64,000 bases of DNA, from assembly GCA_015680685.1 (NCBI GenBank), contig MNCI01008033.1:1119701-1183700 (forward strand). The letters run 5' to 3'. Each line of letters begins with the position of its first letter. The stretch's first letter is position 1. Both the position numbers and the translations under genes were made by a program. Shown here piece by piece: positions 33,148-41,822 of the stretch. A model generated the notes under the pieces. It did no database searches and had not been told where the DNA came from. It saw only the letters and a list, made by a program, of their open reading frames with translations. The stretch is from Gnetum montanum (lineage: Eukaryota; Streptophyta; Gnetopsida; Gnetales; Gnetaceae).

Positions 33148-34810
33148 TACCCCCATGACTGAATGAAAACTCGTCCTCGAGTTCCTTACAATGATATCAA
33201 GTAGGTATGGGATTATTGAGGGGAAATGGAACTAATGGATAGACATGAGAACAGGTCTTTATTACAAGACTTGACACAACTGGTGTTCATGACAACAAGG
33301 GTGAACACCTTATTACAATGACATCATGCTACATTTGGCAGCTGAGAGAAAAGAGGAGAGAGAATAGAAGAGAAGAAGAGAGAAGAGTCTTGCTGCTGCC
33401 AATGCCTAGAGTGCACCTTCCATTGTCCACCCGTAAGCGCATTATCCATTCTACTCCTTGCATAGTTGCTTCAGCGCTGCTTCACTCCAAGTGTTGCTCT
33501 AGATCCATTCCATTGTTGTATGATTGCCATTTGTACATACAACACAATCATATATTAGCAAGGGTAATTGAATCATTAAGTAAATAATACCTTGCTTCGG
33601 TTTAGGTTCATTGGCTAGGTTGTGGTATGGCTGATATGGACCTGGGAAAATATATATGATGACTACCGAAGGTGTAGGGGTTAAGAAGAAAAACAAAAAA
33701 ATCCGAGCCATAGGAGAAAAATCGAAAAAGAAGGCCTCGTACCCCCATGACTAATCGCGAACCTTCGGTAGCGTTAGAATGGAGAAAGAAAAGGAGTAAG
33801 AAATATAGGTAAAAAGGGACAACGATGGCATCAGTGAAGTGGATGTCAAGATGGAAATGAACAAAAATGAGAATTAATTGCAAAAATGTTAAAGAAAAGA
33901 AGTTAACTAAGGTTCCAAATAGGATTGTCAGTGGGTCCTCCCCAAAGCAAGCTCATGCCCTTAATGCCCTGACAAACCCACATTCACAGAGTCCGTAGGC
34001 TCCGGGAATGTTACTTGGAACAAGAGTTAAAGTCTTAACCGAAAGAATTTACCAAAAAGAAAACAATGCATCAACCAAATTATATACACTAATGATACAA
34101 CCGGCAATGAGGTGAACCATGGAGAGAAGGATCGAAAGAAGAGAAGTGAGATGGAATCCCAAGAACAAGGTGGTGTACAACCCCTTGTGTGTTTTATGAT
34201 TAATGTGACTTGGCAAATCTCATTCCAACTCTGGCTCAAACCAACCACTTCTAGTGACTTTGCATCAATGCATTTGGCTAAATCATCCACTTGGAAAATA
34301 AGGATGCGTCTTCGAAGAGCCACCACCATTTCGACAAAACAAAGGAGAGAATGGGAAGCGAGAAGGGCCTTAGTTAGAGGGAACATTTTGGTTCCATAAC
34401 CAGTGCTTGCAGCCCAAATTTNAAGCTGTTCTTGACTCAGGTTCCAAAGTTAACTGAATTTCAAAACAGATGTTTCACGTCTGGAACCTGCCACAACTTA
34501 AGAAGAGCAACATCCAACTAGAGTTGGCGGACCAGTCCATCACGATTCCCTTNTGAAGAATGGGTAACATCGGAACGGTAAGAAAACTTAAGAAGAAAAC
34601 AACCAAGCACCCAAGTGAATGACCAACACAAAAGCATCAAGTTCCCTTGAAACCACACCCTTTGCAATCCTTGAGTCCTTCCTTAGTTTGAGAAATGCCC
34701 AGTCACCAATTCGTTAAAGTTCTTATTGGAAGGGAACTGTACATTTCCAAGCCAAGGGAAACCGTAGACTTGATGGATGGATGGATGAAGTGATCTCATT
34801 ACCTGTCATA
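33148..34810 (-). other. Internal region of the 7 kb element without recognisable pol
   Basis: In an autonomous Athila element this place would hold RT, RNase H and integrase (over 3 kb). Only 1.66 kb is present, and none of those motifs was found. Open frames at 34386-34027 and 33883-33608 (minus) have hydrophobic stretches but no known domain. A minus-strand reading at 33148-33185 (CATGGGGGTA next to the LTR and CTCGAGGACGAGTTTTCA) is the polypurine-tract area. Single N at 34422 and 34553 bracket an inverted duplicate. Confidence 0.55.
34423..34552. repeat. 130 bp inverted duplicate of 35214-35343, bracketed by single N
   Basis: By eye the 130 bp between the two single N are the reverse complement of the protease active-site region at 35214-35343. 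Exact identity and the N on both sides suggest a scaffolding artefact. Confidence 0.85.
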
Positions 34811-35836
34811 TCAAAAGGAACATACCTTAGTATCAACAATGTAACTTAAAGGTAAAAACCAAACATTAGCAATTAATGAAAAACAGTTCATCCCATCGGC
34901 TACATACAGGCATCTTTGTGGCAGAGTTTCCTGGGCACACCTGTGACATAGAGACATTTCCTCCGTGTCATCACCCGATGAATCACTGTATGTGATGAAA
35001 GGAACTACCCTCTTCTCGATCTTTCCACATATGTTGATCTTAGAGATTTCCAAGGAAAGATCGCGGATCCTAAGGCATGCGTCTACTGTGCTTAGCCATG
35101 CCCTTCCCATTATAATTGGGAAGTCCCCTTCGTTGTTGTTGACATCGATCACTAGAAAATCCACTGGGTAGGACCAACCACACACAATGGTAATAACATC
35201 CTCCACCAATCCCAAGGGAATCGTGATGGACTGGTCCGCCAACTCTAGTTGGATGTTGCTCTTCTTAAGTTGTGGCAGGTTCCAGACGTGAAACATCTGT
35301 TTTGAAATTCAGTTAACTTTGGAACCTGAGTCAAGAACAGCTTGATGTGGTGCGTTCCCAGTGATCTGCAAATAAATAAAGGGACTCCCAGGGTCAGTTA
35401 GTTTCCTAGGAAGGTGGCCTACCTTGATCCAGTCAGTTATGGTATGTGTTAGCATAACCGTATGCGTTACACTCCTTTGGACTGAAGGGTGCTCCGAAGC
35501 GTTAGATGGTGTAGGCATGTACATGGCCTCAACCGCTTGTTTTTGCGAGAGTTTGTCTGGGCTTTTGGATCTGAAGTAAGGTCTTCTCTTTTTACCATTG
35601 TCAGAACCATCAGCAGGTTGGATATTTACAGCTCTCACAGCATGACATTGCTGCGGTTGAGGAGGAAGTTTCCCTTGCATTGTTGGAGCAGGAGGTGTTA
35701 TGGGAACTACTTGAGGTGGAAGAGGTGCGGTTGGATTAGGAGGATGGTGTGGATATGGAGTGTCTCCTGGAGGAGAAGGAGTCCTTCTGAAGTACTCCCG
35801 AGCTTGGTAGCGACGGTTGGGGGTTGCGTGACCCAT
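34811..35836 (-). pseudogene. Gag C terminus and aspartic protease of the 7 kb Athila-like element
   Basis: Two minus-strand frames (35836-35309 and 35296-34811) are one reading split by a TGA. The first has a Pro-rich stretch (residues about 20-65), then PFIYLQITGNAPHQAVLDSG with the protease active-site D-S-G. The second continues LKKSNIQLELADQSI, LGLVEDV, PVDFLVIDV and FPIIMGRAWL, the standard protease blocks of the Athila/Tat side of Ty3/gypsy. One C-to-T change in an Arg codon would explain the TGA. The reading then runs to a stop at 34811 with a Cys/His-rich tail. It would mature Gag. Confidence 0.8.
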
Positions 35837-36100
35837 AGAGTCACTTGGAGAAATCGGCTACTGCACATAATAACCGTAAGGATCAGGCTGCCAGTAAGGG
35901 TATTGATGTGTTGGCGGTGGCATCCCCCATGACTGTGGGTATTGCCACTACTGATGTTATCCAATGGGCTGTGGAGGTATTCCACTTGGATAATATGTTA
36001 GTGGTTGGTGGAATTGCTTTGGGTTACCTTGTGGGTAAGGTAACCTTCGGGGTGTCTGCCGTTGATTAAGTCTTGGATTTAGTGCATACACCCCAGACTC

Positions 36101-36496
36101 CTATAGATGTGAGATAATTGGGCAACATCCCTTAGGATGGTCAAAGTAGCAGATCTCACATCCACTATCATTGTCTAAATCAGAATTTACAGCCTCATCG
36201 GAGATAGGAATTTTCCCCTTACCCTTGTTATGTGCAAGGCTTAAATCTCTCCACTTTTTCTTTCCTTTGTCACTACTTTGCTCAACCTTAGACTCGTCTA
36301 CAATTTTCAAGACTATTTCTATCTTAGAGTCTAAGGAACTCCATACATCATCTACCTTAGCCGCTATTTTTGTTGTTAACTTTTGGATCGGCAAGGTCTT
36401 CTGGTTCACCAACTCTTCAATTGGTGACTCATCCTCCTCATCATAAAATTTCACTCCCTTCTTGTGAAGGGAGGGATCGTGGTTGTATTCTTCCAC
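36101..36496 (-). pseudogene. Gag C-terminal part with zinc knuckle (Athila-like)
   Basis: This 131-residue minus-strand frame is Lys/Asp/Glu/Ser-rich and ends in CEICYFDHPKGCC, a C-X2-C-X3-H-X4-C knuckle. That shorter spacing is the type reported for Athila Gag, not the usual C-X2-C-X4-H-X4-C. It follows the Gag core at 36964-36509 after a stop and leads into the Pro-rich protease frame at 35836. It would bind element RNA. Confidence 0.7.
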
Positions 36497-36508
36497 ACTT
36501 TCTCTCTT

Positions 36509-36964
36509 CTATAGCTCACCCTCTTCTTGCGCTACTTGTTCCAACAAGCTTTCAACTTCATGGGCTCTTAGTTGGGAGAGTCTCCCATGGGCGTAAGTCC
36601 AAAGAGTTCTTCTCATTTCATTTCTTAGCCCATCCACGATGTGGCGAAGTTGATCCCGCTTAGTGTACCCATGGCCTAGGCAACGATGTAGTAGTGTATA
36701 GTAATGACCCATGGCAGCATCCAAGGGTTCATGAGTACCTTGTTTCCAGCCTTGGATATGCTTACGCAAATTGGACACTCTGGAGTACGTCTGATATTTG
36801 TTGTTGAATAGTTCAAGCATCGTACTCCACCTCCTGATGGTTTCCGGTTCTAAGGACCGGTACCAGCTCTCTGCTTCCTTAATGAGTGTCCTTGGGAACA
36901 ACTTAAGCTTCTGCCACTCACTATCAATGTTCTGCAAGGCATAGGCATCGTGGAATGCCTGCAA
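36509..36964 (-). pseudogene. Gag core domain of the 7 kb Athila-like element
   Basis: The 151-residue frame carries the retrotransposon Gag core: FHDAYALQNIDSEWQKLKLF, LIKEAESWYRSLE, LFNNKYQTYSRVSNLRK and LHRCLGHGYTKRDQLRHIV. The wording matches the family that assembles virus-like particles. Just upstream, the correct frame begins further right (FEGGYNADPQNHL), so a frameshift and a stop separate it from 37967-36996. No start codon needs to be assumed here. Confidence 0.85.
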
Positions 36965-36995
36965 ATGATTTTGCGGATCAGCATTGTATCCCCCT

Positions 36996-37967
36996 TCAAA
37001 TCATGGGATATTGTTCATGTCTAATCGCTTGATCCGACTTTAAATGCCTTGTGGGAATCCTAACTACCTCTGTTATGTTAAGCATACTTCGGGTTACAAG
37101 TAGGGGTTCATCATGATTGTCTCTTTCATTACGTCTATGATGTCTCTGTGGTGGTTCCCTACTCTCCCTACGTCCTTGCCCTTGTCCTAACTCCTCTCGA
37201 CCTTCCCGTTGAGGTATTTCATCTTCCTTTTTACTTTTACTCTCTCCGTTATGCTCATAATGGTTGCGCCCAGATGTGGAAGGAGAGTGTGAATGGTGAG
37301 ATGAAGGAGAAGAAGAAGGGGATCCATCACCATGGCGATGTTTCTTACCTTCTCTTCGGCTGCTTCGGTCCTGATCGTTGTAACGATCCAATTGTCTGTC
37401 ATTAGTGTGAGTAGTTGTTCCTACCGTGAACAGTTGGTGCTCACGGGGATTAGGGCCTGTAGCATGTACAATTGATCGAAGGCCCTGATGTTTAACCTCT
37501 TCACCAAAGTGAGGAGGAGGAACATCATTTTCTAAGAGACCCATTGTGAGGGGTTCCTCATCTCCTATTTCACTAATGACATGGGGAACCTTGCCCTTCA
37601 ACAGCGAATGTTGGCTCTCCTGCCTTGCATCCCGAATACGTTGGGCATTTGTGGGATGATAATCCCTTATGTCATAATCATCCAAAACATATTCTACAAT
37701 CAGTTCTTGCATTTTAGTCTGTGCTAAGGTACGGAAAAGCATGTTAGGGGCAGATCTATCTGGGGGTAACACGATGTTACCTTGTATATCCCTCCATCGC
37801 AGTTGTTCATCTTGATGGAAAATAAAAGTAAAGTTAGGGACATACTCATTAGGATGAGTATATGTGACCTTAGATTGTTTAGGACCTGGCTGATCTGGGT
37901 TATGCGTATGAGGCTGACCATCTCCTGTGTTGCCCTTAGGTGAGTTAATTTCATGTGAAGAACCCAT
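36996..37967 (-). pseudogene. Gag N-terminal region of the 7 kb Athila-like element
   Basis: A 323-residue open frame starts at an ATG 145 bases inside the 5' LTR and reads MGSSHEINSPKGNTGDG. It is rich in Arg, His, Ser and Glu, with a low-complexity Ser/His stretch in the middle, and ends with LLVTRSMLNITEV just before a frameshift. It is the poorly conserved N-terminal half of Gag: it directly follows the leader and precedes the Gag core. The start is chosen because it is the first ATG after the primer site with a long frame. Open frames on the other strand here are shadows. Confidence 0.75.
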
Positions 37968-38093
37968 TTCTTATGGTGTGCTGTTTTTACCGTTAATTAT
38001 GTTCTTAAGTAATTGATTAACTCGAAGGTTTGTTAATGCTCACAATGATGTGAGTGATATCCCTATGTTCAATTGGCGTAAAAAAACACTTAG

Positions 38094-38111
38094 TCCCTGG
38101 CAACGGCGCCA
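38094..38111 (-). other. tRNA-Asp primer-binding site of the 7 kb element
   Basis: The minus strand reads TGGCGCCGTTGCCAGGGA, one base from the 5' LTR. It is complementary to the 3' end of plant tRNA-Asp except for one base (A for G). Athila-type elements commonly use tRNA-Asp. Confidence 0.9.
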
Positions 38112-38112
38112 A

Positions 38113-39171
38113 TGATGAGTGGCGAGGTACCCCTACACTCAACCATACGAATACGAGCATGCACATGCGATCCGGTCGAACTCCGCAGACTAAATGCCTT
38201 AACACCACAAGAAACACTTGGGGTTAATCGTTCGTTATCTTTCCAGGCTTGCTTGTATGTGTCATGGTCTATGGTTAAGCAAATCTGAGGTGTGTGATTT
38301 TTTTGGTATTTTTCAGTTTATCTCCTAAGCTATGAGGGAAAGGGTTGAGAAACTAACTAACTCTAACTAATGTCCTAAGTCTAAATTAACTAGCGTCAGC
38401 ATCCATTCCCACTCACCGGACACACCCTGAACTATGCAACTATGGCTACCAAACGCTAATCGTTACTGGGATCACCACACGTAACACAAGTGCTCAAAGT
38501 GGTTGTACTGAGGCACCTAGTTAGCCTAAGTGTGATAAGTAGCTGATTCCTTGGCCAGCCGTACACACCCGTGGATGCTCGTAGCCAAGTCGTACTTATC
38601 ACACGTTCTAGCCTAGCGATGAGTAGCCGATTCCTTAACTAGCCGTACACATTGGACTACTACTAGGATTACCAAGTGCAGATCCTAGAATACGCTACTG
38701 GGTTACCAAGCAGTCACAATGCTCATTGTCAAGTCGTACTCACGCGTTGCGACGAGCAGCCGATTCCTTGATTAGCCGTACACATCCGTAGATGCTCGTA
38801 ATCAAGTCGTACTCGTGTGCACTAGGAAAGCAATAAATAACAACAATAATTAAAACCATGTATTGCAAGGTTTATCCAATCAAGTTCATCTTTATTTTCG
38901 TACACAACTTGTGTTCAGGTTACAAAGTTGCTCGAATAAAGAGCCGTTCACTCTAGGACTCTTATTGCGGGCACATGGGAAAAATTCTAACTCTGAAGGG
39001 ATCAAACTACCAGAGCTTCGCTACTTCTAGCCAGGATTGGGAAATGAAGGGAGTGACGCCTCTTAATTATAGATATGGCGGTGGACCGCAATATCGCGTA
39101 CGTGATATCGCAGGGAAAGACGCGATATCGTGTACGCGATATCGCGGCACAGTGCATGTCATGTCTCATCA
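38113..39171 (-). mobile_element. 5' LTR of the 7 kb Athila-like element
   Basis: This is a 1059 bp TGATGAG...CTCATCA repeat of 32133-33147 with few differences, so the insertion is younger than its surroundings. On the sense strand U3 starts at 39171, with GCGATATC-type palindromes at 39090-39150 and a TATAATTA box at 39063-39071. It supplies the leftward promoter for gag-protease. Confidence 0.92.
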
Positions 39172-39176
39172 GGTGT
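39172..39176. repeat. Right target duplication GGTGT of the 7 kb element
   Basis: It is identical to 32128-32132. Confidence 0.9.
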
Positions 39177-39735
39177 TTTCTTATTCATGCCTTTCCTTTG
39201 TTGGACGCTTTGCTGCCTTTTCTTTTTTCAATCTCTGGATTTTTTCTAGAAATTTTGTTGCTGGACCTTGATGCTATACTGATGCCTTTGGTGGAGGCTT
39301 TGCTATAACTGATGGTAACTTCATTTGTTTATTTAATGTATAAGCTTCCTTTAAGAATTCTACAATCTTCTTTTTCATTTGTTGTTGTCGATCCTACTTT
39401 TCTTGTTGTCACTATTTGATGACATCGTCATAGGCTTTGAGATGCTGCTCCATTTCAGTTACTTTTGTTTGGACATCACTAATTAGTGAGTAAATATTAG
39501 TTATATCTCCTTTCAATAAATTCCAATTTTGACTAGCATAGGAGGTCTAATTCACCAGATAATTCAACTATTTTACCTCATCATTTTGTTGATTTGGAGA
39601 ATCAATTGAATGTTTGAGAAGAAAACTATAATATGACCTTATTGTTGGTGGATCATCTTTTGATGCTGTTGTATAATAGGAGGCTCTTGATGGCCATTTT
39701 CCTTTGTAAATTAGTCATTTTCCTGACACCATTTT
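39177..39735 (-). pseudogene. Viral coiled-coil region at the start of the capsid part
   Basis: The minus-strand reading near 39500-39320 is Lys/Glu/Gln-rich: DVQTKVTEMEQHLKAYDDV and KKKIVEFLKEAYTLNK, a likely coiled coil. It continues into a Lys-rich stretch with KIQRLKKEKAAKRPTKERHE that reaches the insertion point of the retroelement and resumes at 32127. Coiled coils near the capsid N terminus are known in several caulimovirids. Stops interrupt it. It lies downstream of the putative movement-protein region. Confidence 0.5.
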
Positions 39736-39741
39736 GCTAGT

Positions 39742-40708
39742 CTATAGCATGAATAATGTACTTCTAGTGTCGTAATTAAGTGATTCTACCTTGGTTGAAG
39801 TAGATGCTTCTTCTTTAAAATTGGTTAGTAGCAAGGTTGGTGGAATTTCTTCTATAGTAATTGTTGCTAATCGATTGAACTTTTGAAGTGGATAGCGACT
39901 CCACTTTGGGCTTCGCTCTTCATAGGTTGTAAATTCCTGGTCTTTTAGCAATGATTGAATTCGTGGAAAACCTTAAAAATATCCTAGTACTAAAATACTT
40001 CTACCACATGCTGATAGATGTTTGCTCCCTTACGGAAACTACACTACCCATTTGAGCTTATGATTCAATAGAATAGTATTTGATAATTGAAATGTGTCAT
40101 GGGCTCCTATGGTTACGTAGATTGATCCTAGTAATAAATGCACACCATGAATTTCAATACAGATAAGTAAGGCAGATGTAATAAAATCATCTTCTAATGC
40201 CAATTGGAAATTAGTTTGCATTGTACACAAAGCATCCTAATCTAGTACACCATGAAATTGACAAATCTTGGCTACTTCCCAAGCATCATTAGTATATTGA
40301 CTAGATCACAGAATTCTACTATCTAACAGTGTAACCATATATTCAGCTCTCACATCATAGCTAAACTTTGGACTCACTATTATATTGATTTGCCCAATAT
40401 GTACATAATGATTTCCATCAACCTTTCATTTTGCAACTTCTCCTTCGGTAAAGAAAAAACAAGAACACTAGTCGAATCCCATGCCCTCTAATGTCTAGTA
40501 AAGCTTCTGTTTGCTTAATTGAGGTAGATATTCGAGTAGAAAAAGTATTAGCAAAATTATAAATAGTGTCCTTTGGAATAGCAAGAAATTGTAGCTTCTC
40601 TTTTCCTGATACAAAATATTTCTTTGTTAACAAGGTGTCATGGAAGTGTAGAATCACCTTTTGATATTTTGACATTTCTTCTCCTTCTACTAGTTCCTTT
40701 TGATTCAT
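39742..40708 (-). pseudogene. Viral region, possible movement protein
   Basis: Three minus-strand open pieces (40708-40418, 40230-40039, 39951-39742) belong to one decayed reading. They contain YKQ-like KQTEALLDIRGHGIRL, LICIEIHGVHLLLGSIYV and a C-terminal Ser/Thr-rich tail. Position between the N-terminal region and the capsid, and the overall style, fit the movement protein that caulimovirids use to pass plasmodesmata. I base this mainly on position, as no single motif is decisive. Frameshifts and stops are present. Confidence 0.45.
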
Positions 40709-41749
40709 ATTTACACTGCTAGATCAGAGCATGAATACTCGATGCCTATCCCTAATGTTCCTATTGTGGTCCTGTATCTGCTCATCAACTTCATCAAACA
40801 TTAACATTCTTATCAAGTGCTATCTAAATCTTAAATCCTCTTGTTCTTGGATTTGAGTTTCCGTACCTTGATCATAAACCAAGGCAGTGTATTCATCATA
40901 AATGGTAGCATGCCCAGCTACTACATCCTGCAACATCTTTCAATATTATTCTACAAATGGATTATCTTCATAATATTCTTCAACCCAAATTTCTAATGGA
41001 TAGATATACATTTCATCAATTTATCATAAGAAGGGACATAGATAAGACTAACCTTACCTAGGGCCTGACTTGAACTTCCGATTTCAAACACTACTGACCT
41101 TTTACTTGGATCCCCACGAATAACTTGTACAGTCTTATTAGCTAAAGAGGCAACAGTATGACTACATTTCAATTATCTGAAACTCATCATTTTTGGTTCC
41201 TCCAGATCAAGCATTGATAAAAATGCTACTCCCATTAACTAATAATACCTTGAGGTCAACCATTCCACACATCCAGGATCTTGTTCCATAGTTTTCTAGT
41301 ATAGTCCTACCAGGGTAGGTCTTTGATTATTCTTATAATACATCAAACTAGAAGTAAGAGAAATTTTACCACTATCAACTTTATCCATTTCATCTAATTC
41401 CTATGTAGCTTGTTGTTCTGCATTAGCCTTGGCCCATTCATCTTGAATCCATCCTTTAGTTGTGCCTTTTGGAATTGGCCAGGGTAAGTAGCCACTCAGA
41501 CTAAAAGTTGGCCACTCATCTTTTGCCCATTGTGCTTTTGGCATTTCAATATCAAAATAAGAAAAATTAGTAAAAACCATTCCATTTCCAAAGGTATCTC
41601 TAACATTCGAATTGAATTCTTCATAAACTTCATAAATATCTGGTTTTGAGTTCATATCTTCCCATGCTATATCAGCTGGCTGAAACATAAGATGAGTATC
41701 CACTTTAGATTCTCATCTGAGCCAAGCCTTGAGATTTTTTAGATACCAT
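40709..41749 (-). pseudogene. N-terminal region of the viral polyprotein
   Basis: The reading starts at ATG 41749 (MVSKKSQGL), about 65 bases inside the primer-site remnant. After a break it contains the open frame 41703-41401, with HLMFQPADIAWEDMNS, PTFSLSGYLPWPIPKG and WIQDEWAKA. Further on are VIRGDPSKRSVVFEIGSSS near 41060-41110 and the YDQG...QIQEQED segment near 40860. The start is supported by the second copy at 27160. The function is unknown to me; it precedes the movement-protein-like region. Confidence 0.65.
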
Positions 41750-41813
41750 TTTTGTAGTAGTTTCTAACATATTGAGATTCTCATGCACTAGCTCTACCAC
41801 TACTTCTATCATT

Positions 41814-41822
41814 GGCTCTGAT
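41814..41822 (-). other. Truncated viral primer-binding site at the right edge of block I
   Basis: Minus strand ATCAGAGCC, followed outward by unrelated CTACAC. Compare the full site at 27225-27237. Homology between the two ends stops here. Confidence 0.75.

Larger units (their letters stand above)
32133..39171 (-). mobile_element. 7.04 kb non-autonomous Athila-like LTR retrotransposon inserted in viral DNA
   Basis: Two LTRs with perfect inverted ends, an exact GGTGT duplication, a tRNA-Asp primer site and gag-protease on the minus strand define it. RT, RNase H and integrase are missing, so it would depend on a relative. It interrupts the viral capsid region; the uninterrupted viral site is present at about 49230-49275. 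A solo LTR at 55328 and an LTR start at 63948 belong to the same family. Confidence 0.88.
26795..41822 (-). mobile_element. Endogenous Caulimoviridae copy, block I (more than one genome unit)
   Basis: Excluding the 7 kb insertion and its duplicated target, the distance between the two copies of the ORF start (41749 and 27160) is 7545 bp, a normal caulimovirid genome size. The order is N-terminal region, movement-like, coiled coil, capsid, protease, RT, RNase H, C-terminal region, intergenic region, primer site, and again the N-terminal region. The right end stops inside the primer-binding site (ATCAGAGCC kept, TGGT lost). All coding parts are broken. Confidence 0.85.

Noticed and set aside
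37148-37405. Plus-strand ORFs opposite gag (also at 35489-35932 and 36171-36663)
   Set aside because: They are shadows of the long, compositionally biased gag-protease frames on the minus strand.
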